In this document: piece by piece, positions 1 to 5,279 of the stretch
Numbering within the stretch: position 1 is the first letter of the stretch
Layout: each line of letters starts with the position of its first letter
NCBI GenBank assembly: GCA_002396005.1
Contig: DGVW01000086.1
Location: 1,737-7,015 of the forward strand
Source of the DNA: Oribacterium sp. UBA4274
Lineage (GTDB): Bacteria > Bacillota > Clostridia > Lachnospirales > Lachnospiraceae
DNA length: 5,279 bases
Direction: 5' to 3'
Translations under genes and position numbers: made by a program
The notes under the pieces: generated by a model
Database searches by the model: none
The model's input: only the letters and a program-made list of their open reading frames with translations
Told to the model about the DNA's origin: nothing

Positions 1-964
1 CAATTTTCAGAGTCAGATCATCCCCACTGACTTTATATTCACATGAAAGTTCAAAAGGCATTCCACCATATCCAAGACGGTTTGCCTGGCAGGAGAATGA
101 CTCCTTCCCGTACTCACATCCGCCTGCCGCATAGAAAACTTCAGCTTCCGGGTCTTTTTTGTACATATAGAGATCAGAACCGGTGAATTCCAGATAAAGA
201 TCCGTTCCATCAGCATTATCAAGGATCCATAATCCCTGCAACTCCTTATCTCCACCTTCAGAATCCCTGTTAAGGTATACGAAGGCATCTTCCACTCTGT
301 CATCCTTCAGAAAAAGTCTGCTGTCATCGTTTTCAGGCACCAGGAAATCATCCTGTTCAAATCCCTCAAATAGGATTCCTTCATCCGTAAGAGTGATAGT
401 ACCCTTTTTACCATTATCCCAATACAATCCTGCATTTGACATAACTGAAAATCTCAGTTCGTTTACTGTTACCATATCGCGGTATTCGCTTTTAAGTTCT
501 TCCGAATCATTTGGTATAAACTCGCAAGCCCAGAAGCTGTATGCACCAAGCTTCTCAGCATCTTCTGCCATTGCCTGTCCACAATAAGCATAGAGGTTGT
601 CACCAAATGGAACGACATCCATGATATAGTATTCGTCATCACCATTTTCACCGCCGTAATGATAGCTGTATTTGCCAGACAGACGCTTAGCAAGTGATTT
701 GTTTTCTGATTTTGAGTTACCTGATCCATTATTTTTATCAGCGGATTTCTCTTCCTTTGAAGTATCCTCATTCTTTCCAGGAACCGACTCGTTTTCAGAT
801 GATTCAGCAGAGCTATCATCTGATGTCTCTTTGCTTTCTTCTACAGACTCCTCCTGCTTTTCCGTAACATTGCGTTCTGCTGTTTTTGTAACACCACCGC
901 AGCCTGCAAGCATCGAGCAAGAGACAACACAAACTAAAAATCTCATTAAATTACTTCTAGTCAT
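1..964 (-). CDS. Secreted lipoprotein with acidic Ser-rich linker, 3' end beyond the left edge (partial)
   Basis: The minus strand is open from an ATG at 964 to the first base, giving about 321 residues with no stop. The start has a strong GGAGG site (974-978) nine bases upstream. The N-terminus is a lipoprotein signal peptide: Arg at 3 and 8, a hydrophobic stretch, then lipobox LAGC with the lipidated Cys at residue 22. The protein should therefore be exported and anchored to the outer face of the membrane. Residues ~25-90 are a low-complexity Glu/Ser/Lys/Asp/Asn linker. From ~94 a globular part starts with LSGKYSYHYGG, and a second segment starts near 242 with LQGLW and continues with LYLEF and YKVSGDDLTL. 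Both segments have the alternating pattern of small beta-barrel or lipocalin-like extracellular domains, which is inference only. I do not recognise a specific family, and no catalytic motif is visible. The function is unknown; a role in envelope sensing or ligand binding is possible. The gene is transcribed divergently from the phosphoesterase gene. Confidence 0.85.
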   Translation of the reverse strand, partial: MTRSNLMRFLVCVVSCSMLAGCGGVTKTAERNVTEKQEESVEESKETSDDSSAESSENESVPGKNEDTSKEEKSADKNNGSGNSKSENKSLAKRLSGKYSYHYGGENGDDEYYIMDVVPFGDNLYAYCGQAMAEDAEKLGAYSFWACEFIPNDSEELKSEYRDMVTVNELRFSVMSNAGLYWDNGKKGTITLTDEGILFEGFEQDDFLVPENDDSRLFLKDDRVEDAFVYLNRDSEGGDKELQGLWILDNADGTDLYLEFTGSDLYMYKKDPEAEVFYAAGGCEYGKESFSCQANRLGYGGMPFELSCEYKVSGDDLTLKI

Positions 965-973
965 GATTTAGTC

Positions 974-978
974 CCTCC
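974..978 (-). promoter_or_regulatory. Ribosome binding site of the lipoprotein gene
   Basis: The minus strand reads GGAGG within GGGAGGGA, nine bases before the ATG at 964. This supports that ATG over the internal Met at residue 7, which would leave too short a signal peptide. Confidence 0.7.
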
Positions 979-1060
979 CATTTCAAAGAACTTTCACAAG
1001 GCCCAGTTACTATTTTGTTCACAAACGAAACGACCAAAAACCATACTTGTACTGATTAAT

Positions 1061-1089
1061 ATTATAATGGTTTTATCGTTTTATGCTAA
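1061..1089 (-). promoter_or_regulatory. Probable sigma-A promoter of the lipoprotein gene
   Basis: On the minus strand a TTAGCA -35 element (1089-1084, four of six consensus bases) lies 17 bases from a perfect TATAAT -10 element (1066-1061). Transcription would begin near 1054, giving a leader of about 90 bases before the ATG at 964. The -10 region is nearly symmetric and also reads TATAAT on the plus strand at 1063-1068, but no matching -35 is seen in that direction. Confidence 0.5.
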
Positions 1090-1241
1090 TACTTCATAAT
1101 CAGTACCTCACTTTCTTTAAACTGGTATTTAAAAACACTTTTCCTTCCGCTCTTTTTTGCAATGCTCTATATTACCGCATCTATACGTAAAATTCTTATG
1201 ATCGGTACCGGTGGATTACCATCCGGGAGGTTTTTGAGGGT

Positions 1242-1271
1242 CTGACTTTTATGGGTCCATCATTGTATAAT
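1242..1271 (+). promoter_or_regulatory. Probable sigma-A promoter of the phosphoesterase gene
   Basis: CTGACT (1242-1247, four of six -35 bases) is separated by 18 bases from a perfect TATAAT (1266-1271). The transcript would start near 1278 and have a leader of roughly 85 bases before the ATG at 1363. The small palindrome ATGGGTCCAT (1251-1260) lies in the spacer between the two elements. Confidence 0.45.
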
Positions 1272-1330
1272 TAAGCGATATCAACAATCTTAATTTTTTT
1301 GGCATTTTGTTACATTTTTATCACTATATG

Positions 1331-1362
1331 TTCCGCTGCTTGCCAGCGAAATGGAGATTAAC
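1331..1362 (+). promoter_or_regulatory. Leader hairpin and start-deciding ribosome binding site of the phosphoesterase gene
   Basis: Bases 1331-1338 pair with 1344-1350 as a seven-pair stem (TTC, GCTG against CAGC, GAA) with one bulged C and a five-base loop. Immediately after it, GGAG at 1353-1356 lies six bases before the ATG at 1363. The earlier in-frame ATG at 1351 overlaps this site and has no Shine-Dalgarno sequence of its own, because the hairpin occupies its upstream region. The ATG at 1363 is therefore preferred. Confidence 0.55.
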
Positions 1363-2580
1363 ATGAAATATTTAAAATATATACTGCCGGTTTTTATACT
1401 TGTACTAATTCTATTTCTTATTTTGAAATGTCCAGATCCAGAGCAGTCAGCAGCTCCTGAAAAGGAAATATTATCATTCGAAACCACCATATGTGTGGCA
1501 ACGGACATTCATTATATAGCGCCGGAGCTGACGGATGGCGGGAAATATTTCACAGAGCTGATTGAGAATGCCGACGGAAAATCCATGCAGTACTGTGAGG
1601 AAATAACTGATGCCTTTGTGGATGAAATCATCAAAAGAAACCCGGAGGTACTTATCCTGTCCGGAGATCTGACCTTTAACGGCGCAAGGGCAAGTCATGA
1701 AGGTTTATCTCAAAAACTGAAATCCATCGAAGAGGCAGGGACTATAGTTCTGGTGATACCCGGAAATCATGATCTTTACAGTCGCGGAGCGGCATGTTTT
1801 GAGGGCGACGGTTATACCATGGTTGATAATGTTTCTGCCGAAGACTTTTCGCAAATCTACAGAGATTTTGGCTATGACGAAGCATTAGCCCGGGATGATT
1901 CATCACTTAGTTATATTACTGAGCTTGACTCAGGAGTAAGAGTTCTCATGGTGGATGTCAACACAAAGGAGGCACCCGGGGAACTCAAGGACGAAACGCT
2001 TACATGGATAAAGAATCAGCTTTTAGATGCCAAAAAATCCGGGAAACAGGTGCTGGCCGTAAGCCATCAGAACCTGATCCCGCATAATCCGATGTTTACT
2101 GATGGATTTGTCATAGGACAGTATGAGAAACTTTGCGAGCTTTATGAAAAATATGGTGTGCGCTGTAATCTGAGCGGCCATATGCATATACAGAATATAG
2201 CCGAGAGCGAATCGGGACTTAAAGATATAGCGACTTCTTCACTTATGGTGGCTCCATGTCAGTACGGGGTTATAGAATTTAGGGGAGATAAGGCTTCTTA
2301 CCATACCGAAAAGCTTGACTTTGAACATTCGAAAGATGCCGAAAAATTCTTTAAAGATACTTCAACTATGATGCTGAAAAGGAGCATTGCTGAGCCTGAT
2401 GAAGAACTCAGCAATTTCTTTGCAGAAGTAAACTCCGCTTACTTTTCGGGACGTAAAGATACGATAAAATGGAATGAGAAAGCCTGTGAGGCTATAACTC
2501 AGAAAGCACCATTTGTGGGGCTTTATCTTCAGACTGTTTATGATGACGGATTTCGAGATGACACAAGATGTGAGTTTTAG
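1363..2580 (+). CDS. Membrane-anchored calcineurin-like metallophosphoesterase
   Basis: This is a complete protein of 405 residues, or 409 if the poorly supported ATG at 1351 is used. It starts MKYLKYILP, followed by a single hydrophobic segment of about 18 residues. That segment acts as a signal anchor or uncleaved signal, so the enzyme probably faces the outside of the membrane. All metal-binding motifs of the calcineurin-like family are present in order (numbering from 1363): DIH at 48-50, GD at 101-102, GNHD at 134-137, a His at 235 in AVSHQN, and GHMH at 272-275. The family uses two metal ions to hydrolyse phosphomonoesters or phosphodiesters; the substrate cannot be told from sequence. 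A C-terminal region of about 130 residues follows the catalytic core and is helical-looking (STMMLKRSIAEPDEEL onward). The Cys after the hydrophobic segment (ILKC) is not a good lipobox because of the preceding Lys. The gene is monocistronic, with its own promoter upstream and a convergent gene downstream. Confidence 0.9.
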   Translation: MKYLKYILPVFILVLILFLILKCPDPEQSAAPEKEILSFETTICVATDIHYIAPELTDGGKYFTELIENADGKSMQYCEEITDAFVDEIIKRNPEVLILSGDLTFNGARASHEGLSQKLKSIEEAGTIVLVIPGNHDLYSRGAACFEGDGYTMVDNVSAEDFSQIYRDFGYDEALARDDSSLSYITELDSGVRVLMVDVNTKEAPGELKDETLTWIKNQLLDAKKSGKQVLAVSHQNLIPHNPMFTDGFVIGQYEKLCELYEKYGVRCNLSGHMHIQNIAESESGLKDIATSSLMVAPCQYGVIEFRGDKASYHTEKLDFEHSKDAEKFFKDTSTMMLKRSIAEPDEELSNFFAEVNSAYFSGRKDTIKWNEKACEAITQKAPFVGLYLQTVYDDGFRDDTRCEF

Positions 2581-2877
2581 CTTATAATTCTGCGCCGTAT
2601 CTGCTTTGATGCGGTGCATATGATTATACAAAAAAGGATCCTTGCCCGGTGTAACAAATCTAAATGCAAGAATCTGTGCAAGCTTTCCTACAAATAAAAG
2701 CTCGAGCACGGTGGCTATAGGCCACATGATGATCATCTCCTTGAATGCGGCAATGAAAACAAAATTCTGCATTCCGCCTACACTAAGGGAAATGTTGTAG
2801 CAGATCATCGCATAAACCATGACAAAAGCCATAAAAATAGTAAAAATAACATCCTGAATCTTATTCTGTGGTAACAC
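2362..2877 (-). pseudogene. Truncated DUF2798-like membrane protein reading into foreign antisense sequence
   Basis: The frame starts with GTG at 2877, with GGAG (2887-2890) nine bases upstream, and has 171 codons. Residues 1-82 look like a DUF2798-type unit: a short polar start (MLPQNKIQDV), a transmembrane helix with FMAFVMVYAMICYN, the link SVGGMQN, a second helix containing WPIATVLELLFVG, then AFRFVTPGKD. From memory, Clostridial relatives are about 150-170 residues with two such units, and the second should follow GKD. Here it is absent. After ~82 the frame runs through 60 bases of spacer, and from residue 100 it is antisense to the last 219 bases of the phosphoesterase gene. Those residues have no membrane-protein character. 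The break is near 2635-2640, and no other frame there restores the second unit. The gene keeps a promoter, a ribosome site and one whole unit, so a 171-residue chimera might still be made. Its function is unknown. Confidence 0.6.
2583..2628 (+). terminator. Long imperfect hairpin just after the phosphoesterase stop; possible terminator or 3' stabiliser
   Basis: Starting three bases after the stop codon, 2591-2601 pairs with 2608-2618 over 11 positions, including two G-U pairs that form only in the plus-strand RNA. The loop is TGCTTT. An outer TATAAT (2583-2588) pairs exactly with ATTATA (2623-2628) across a small internal loop. No U-tract follows on the plus strand (the next bases are CAAAAAAGG), so it is not a classical intrinsic terminator. 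It may be a weak terminator or a 3'-end protecting structure. Confidence 0.4.
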
Positions 2878-3000
2878 TCTAAAGTTCTCCTTTCAAAAAA
2901 ACGGAAGACTCCAGTGTGTTGTTCGTTATCACCATAGAGAGGTGTGGGTTTCCAATGATACCTATACTGCATCTTCATTTAAAATTGTCAACGAGTCGGC

Positions 3001-3029
3001 ATTATAACAGAAAAAACATATTGTGTAAT
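3001..3029 (-). promoter_or_regulatory. Probable extended -10 sigma-A promoter of the DUF2798-like gene
   Basis: On the minus strand ATTACA (3029-3024) lies 17 bases from TATAAT (3006-3001), and the -10 is preceded by TGT, giving an extended -10 (TGTTATAAT, 3009-3001). The start of transcription would be near 2994, with a leader of about 115 bases to the GTG at 2877. A TTGACA at 2991-2986 lies in this leader but lacks a good -10 at normal spacing. Confidence 0.55.
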
Positions 3030-3111
3030 ACCTTTTTGAAATTTTTTCGTTATACAGCTCTATTGGCATAAAGATATATAAAAGAAAAGTGCAAATATAA
3101 ACGAAATACTA

Positions 3112-4008
3112 TTAAAAAAGATCCAGTGAACTATCAAGATATATCTCTTCCCGCACTTTTAGCTGATACTCCGGTTTCGTCATATAGTAAAGCAGAAACT
3201 CCAGGATTAATGCACTGCCCAAGCTTCGGCCTTCTATTTTAAATTCAAAGAAGCCCTTAGGGGTATATACATTCTTTATATCTTCAAGACCTATGAACCC
3301 GGGATTTTTCATGGCCTCCGAGAAACGATAACCATACTCTGCATCCGGCGAAACACAGATATGATCTTCACAATCTTCTCCGAGACTTTTTCGACTGACG
3401 TTTTCATAACATTTTTTTCTGTCGTAGCAGCCAAACCAGCAACATTCATTGCATAAGAATTCAACTTTTTGTTTCTGTGATTCGGTAAGAGTATTCAGGT
3501 CATCAAACCTTTTATTCAATCTGAAATCAGGAACTACATATCGAAATTCTTCTCTGTTAAGTTCGATCCTTAAATCCTCAAAGTCAGTCAAAACCTTAGT
3601 AGTTGATGAGACGAAATAAAATCCCTGATAATTTTTCTTAATGTAATTCAACAACAGATCGGAATGAATGATTACACCATTTTTAACACCGTTCCAATTC
3701 TCAAACAGGTTACATAGACGATTACATTTCCTGTCATCGAGATGCTTTTCGCTTATCAGTGAATTACTAAAAGTTAATCGTGCAGAGACCTGATATTCTT
3801 TCATCAGTGAAACTACATTATCGGGATTCTCTTCACCAAAACCGACGCGTCCGCCTCCCCAGAGACAATCTCCCGGAGCTCCATATATGGAACCTATTTC
3901 ACACCAGTCATAAAAGTATTCCCGGTGTTCTCTGAAAAGGGGGATAAATATTTTATATAATTCATAAAACTCAAATAACCCGGGAAGATGATAATGAATT
4001 GTATGCAT
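3112..4008 (-). CDS. U32-peptidase-like protein with cysteine cluster, function unknown
   Basis: A complete protein of 298 residues with no signal peptide or membrane segment, so probably cytoplasmic. I recognise it from memory as an uncharacterised U32-peptidase-like family. Matching landmarks are the PGLFEFYELYK start, CLWGGGR near 48-54, RLTFSN near 76-81, FVSSTTK near 132-138, a Cys-rich stretch CNECCWFGC at ~186-194 followed by RKKCY, further Cys at ~213 and ~218, FKIEGRS near 256-262 and KPEYQ near 278-282. U32-like proteins such as UbiU/UbiV bind an iron-sulfur cluster through conserved cysteines, so Cys190, 194, 200 and 218 are plausible ligands here; this is inference. No protease activity should be assumed. 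The gene starts 13 bases after the LrgB-type stop, with an imperfect GGCGG site six bases before the ATG, which suggests translation coupled to that gene. No clear terminator is visible after its stop. Confidence 0.7.
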   Translation of the reverse strand: MHTIHYHLPGLFEFYELYKIFIPLFREHREYFYDWCEIGSIYGAPGDCLWGGGRVGFGEENPDNVVSLMKEYQVSARLTFSNSLISEKHLDDRKCNRLCNLFENWNGVKNGVIIHSDLLLNYIKKNYQGFYFVSSTTKVLTDFEDLRIELNREEFRYVVPDFRLNKRFDDLNTLTESQKQKVEFLCNECCWFGCYDRKKCYENVSRKSLGEDCEDHICVSPDAEYGYRFSEAMKNPGFIGLEDIKNVYTPKGFFEFKIEGRSLGSALILEFLLYYMTKPEYQLKVREEIYLDSSLDLF

Positions 4009-4021
4009 ACAATACCGCCTT

Positions 4022-4807
4022 TTAATTCATCATCCCACTCACCAGCGGCACAAGAATAACCGTCAATATTCCGGCAACACAAATGCTTAGTGAACTCATG
4101 GCTCCTTCAACCTCTCCTAGTTCAAGAGCCTTTGCTGTTCCTACTGCGTGGGCTGAAGTTCCGAGTGCCAGTCCTTTTGCCACAGGATGATCGATATAAA
4201 AGATTTTAAATATTGTCTCAGCTATCATGTTTCCGAGTATTCCCGTAATGATGATCACCGCAACCGTAAGAGTCACTATGCCACCGGCTTCTTCTGATAC
4301 TCCCATACCTATAGCGGTAGTGATAGACTTTGGAAGAAGTGTTGCGATGTGTTCATTGGTCAGACCAAATATCTTTCCCATGGCTAAAATGCTGAGGATC
4401 GAGCAACAGGTTCCTGTGATTATACCGATAACTACAGCTGCCAAATTATCTTTCAGAAGCTTTAGCTGCTTGTACATGGGTATCGCAAGACAAACTGTAG
4501 CAGGTGTCAAAAGATAGCTAAGCATCTTTGCGCTGTCTCTATAGGTTTCATAAGGGATGTCAAACACCAGAAGGATAATGATGCAAAGTACCGTTGAAAC
4601 CAGCAACGGGTTCAATATGGCAAGCTTAAACTTCTTCTTTATCTCTAGAGCTACTATAAACAGTCCGATGCTCAGGAAAAGTCCGAAGTAGTCAGAGCTT
4701 ACAAGACCATAAACCCCTGACGGGATCGGCAATGGCAGTAATTTGTTGAGGGCCTCTCCTATAAAGGTAAAGGCCATTATCCATGCAATCTCTTTTACAT
4801 ATTTCAT
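4022..4807 (-). CDS. lrgB: LrgB-type membrane protein carrying an LrgA-like N-terminus
   Basis: A 261-residue membrane protein. Residues from about 38 to the end are a full LrgB: YFGLFLSIGLF, KKKFKLAILNPLL, the family motif LLTPATVCLAIPMYKQL near 99-115, LLPKSITTAIGMGVSEE near 157-173, and LGTSAHAVGTAKALELGE near 215-231. LrgA/LrgB-type proteins act at the cytoplasmic membrane in murein hydrolase control, export of small acids and cell death; relatives transport pyruvate or glycolate. Residues 1-35 resemble the start of LrgA: one helix ending in GEALNKLLPLPIP followed by SGVYGL. The remaining ~80 residues of LrgA are missing, so this looks like an in-frame lrgA-lrgB fusion by deletion. The start at 4807 (ATG) has AGAAGG at 4818-4823; an upstream TTG at 4852 has no ribosome site. 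It is the first gene of a probable two-gene operon with the U32-like gene. Confidence 0.85.
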   Translation of the reverse strand: MKYVKEIAWIMAFTFIGEALNKLLPLPIPSGVYGLVSSDYFGLFLSIGLFIVALEIKKKFKLAILNPLLVSTVLCIIILLVFDIPYETYRDSAKMLSYLLTPATVCLAIPMYKQLKLLKDNLAAVVIGIITGTCCSILSILAMGKIFGLTNEHIATLLPKSITTAIGMGVSEEAGGIVTLTVAVIIITGILGNMIAETIFKIFYIDHPVAKGLALGTSAHAVGTAKALELGEVEGAMSSLSICVAGILTVILVPLVSGMMN

Positions 4808-4955
4808 TTTAAATACGCCTTCTTTGAAAAAGATTTCAGCTCCAGTCTGCAAATGTAGATCACAGATTTTCTATGAAGAAAGGATAGTCCTCTCGGAGAA
4901 TAGGTGCCGCAAAATTGGTATTCGCTCTTTCTATTTATTGATTTTAATCGGAATA
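4808..4955 (-). other. Gap between the metal transporter and the LrgB-type gene
   Basis: This 148-base stretch has no coding sequence that I can support. It holds the ribosome site of the LrgB-type gene (AGAAGG, 4818-4823). On the minus strand a small hairpin AGGA-CTA-TCCT near 4882-4892 is followed by TTCTTC, too weak to call a terminator. No clear promoter is seen, so whether the LrgB-type operon is transcribed separately from the transporter cannot be decided here. Confidence 0.35.
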
Positions 4956-5279
4956 TTACTCTACCGGATTAACATGTATCATTATGTGTTTTACATTAGG
5001 ATACTTATTTTCGACATTGTTATGAACGGATTCTGCAATTTCATGAGCTTCCACAAGGGAAATGTCTCTTTGAACCGCGATTTCAAGATCGATATAGATC
5101 TTGTTTCCAAACTGTCTTGTGTGAAGCAGGTCTATGTGTTCAACTCCCGGCTGATCTTCAATGAAAGTCCGTAGATTCTCTTCAAAACCTTTGTCACAGG
5201 ATGTATCAAGCATTTTATCCAGCGCATCCCGGGAAATATCATAAGCTACTTTCAGAATAAACAGACAGATAACAAGACT
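4956..5279 (-). CDS. Cation diffusion facilitator metal transporter, C-terminal domain (partial, 5' end beyond the right edge)
   Basis: The minus strand is open from the last base of the window to a TAA at 4956-4958, encoding the final 107 residues. It begins in a hydrophobic stretch (SLVICLFILKVAYDIS), the end of the last transmembrane helix. The cytoplasmic dimerisation domain typical of the CDF family follows: SRDALDKMLD, then LHTRQFGNKIYIDLEI, the helix LVEAHEIAESVHNNVE, and the closing KHIMIHVNP. The His residues in LHT, EAHE and HIMIH match positions often used by this domain to bind Zn or related ions. The family exports divalent metal ions by proton exchange; the metal cannot be told because the transmembrane site is outside the window. 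An internal ATG at 5213 is not the real start, since the CDF match continues upstream of it. It lies 148 bases upstream of the LrgB-type gene on the same strand. Confidence 0.88.
   Translation of the reverse strand, partial: SLVICLFILKVAYDISRDALDKMLDTSCDKGFEENLRTFIEDQPGVEHIDLLHTRQFGNKIYIDLEIAVQRDISLVEAHEIAESVHNNVENKYPNVKHIMIHVNPVE

Larger units (their letters stand above)
965..1362. other. Divergent intergenic region between lipoprotein and phosphoesterase genes
   Basis: This stretch of almost 400 bases holds no convincing coding sequence on either strand. It contains the lipoprotein promoter (1061-1089), the likely phosphoesterase promoter (1242-1271) and the two leaders. The part from 1200 to 1260 is richer in G and C than its surroundings and has several short inverted repeats: GGAT-TACC-ATCC at 1213-1224, and ATGG-GT-CCAT at 1251-1260 inside the promoter spacer. 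The latter could be a small operator, but this is speculative. I recognise no riboswitch class. Confidence 0.5.

Noticed and set aside
672..971. Plus-strand open frame of 99 codons rich in Ser, Asp and Phe
   Set aside because: It is the complement of the acidic linker of the lipoprotein gene, and it lacks a ribosome site and family resemblance.
1200..1240. GC-rich inverted repeat followed by TTTTT, resembling a terminator
   Set aside because: The stem is only four uninterrupted pairs, and no plus-strand gene lies upstream to terminate. Kept only as a note in the intergenic entry.
1363..1450. Lipobox at the Cys in ILKC of the phosphoesterase
   Set aside because: Lys directly before the Cys does not fit the lipobox consensus, so a plain membrane anchor is more likely.
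2891..2916. Minus-strand ACTGGA-GTC-TTCCGT hairpin followed by seven T, a possible attenuator in the DUF2798-like leader
   Set aside because: The stem has a mismatch and a wobble with only a three-base loop, so it is too weak to claim.
4882..4892. AGGA-CTA-TCCT hairpin as terminator of the metal transporter gene
   Set aside because: Four base pairs and an interrupted T-run are not enough for an intrinsic terminator.
4743..5174. Plus-strand open frame of 143 codons across the transporter gap
   Set aside because: It covers the antisense of the LrgB-type start and the CDF C-terminal domain, both of which have clear family matches on the minus strand.

Overview
The window looks like chromosomal DNA from a low-to-mid GC Gram-positive anaerobe, most likely a Lachnospiraceae-type Clostridium relative such as a Butyrivibrio-like gut or rumen bacterium. 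This is an inference from AGGAGG-type ribosome binding sites, sigma-A-like promoters, a lipoprotein with a long Glu/Ser/Lys-rich linker, and the style of the LrgB, DUF2798-like and U32-like proteins. No rRNA, tRNA, CRISPR array, transposase or insertion sequence was seen.

Layout from left to right. Positions 1-964 (minus) hold the first ~321 residues of a secreted lipoprotein that continues past the left edge. Positions 965-1362 are a divergent promoter region. Positions 1363-2580 (plus) encode a complete, membrane-anchored calcineurin-like metallophosphoesterase, the only plus-strand gene. A long imperfect hairpin follows at 2583-2628. Convergent to it on the minus strand is the front half of a DUF2798-like membrane protein (start GTG at 2877). 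Its second half is missing, and its reading frame continues antisense into the 3' end of the phosphoesterase gene down to 2362. Positions 3112-4008 (minus) encode a U32-peptidase-like protein with a cysteine cluster. It sits 13 bases downstream of an LrgB-type membrane protein (4022-4807, minus), so the two are probably co-transcribed. The right edge (4956-5279, minus) holds the C-terminal cytoplasmic domain of a cation diffusion facilitator metal transporter.

Two things stand out. First, the LrgB-type protein begins with what looks like the N-terminal ~35 residues of LrgA joined in frame to an essentially complete LrgB, as if a deletion fused an original lrgA-lrgB pair. Second, the DUF2798-like gene is also cut, so two deletion-like scars lie about 2 kb apart. 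The U32-like protein belongs to a family I recognise only as uncharacterised, and its pairing with an LrgAB-type system is the best candidate for new biology. I do not see strong evidence for a complete novel multi-gene system: most genes are ordinary cell-envelope and membrane genes.
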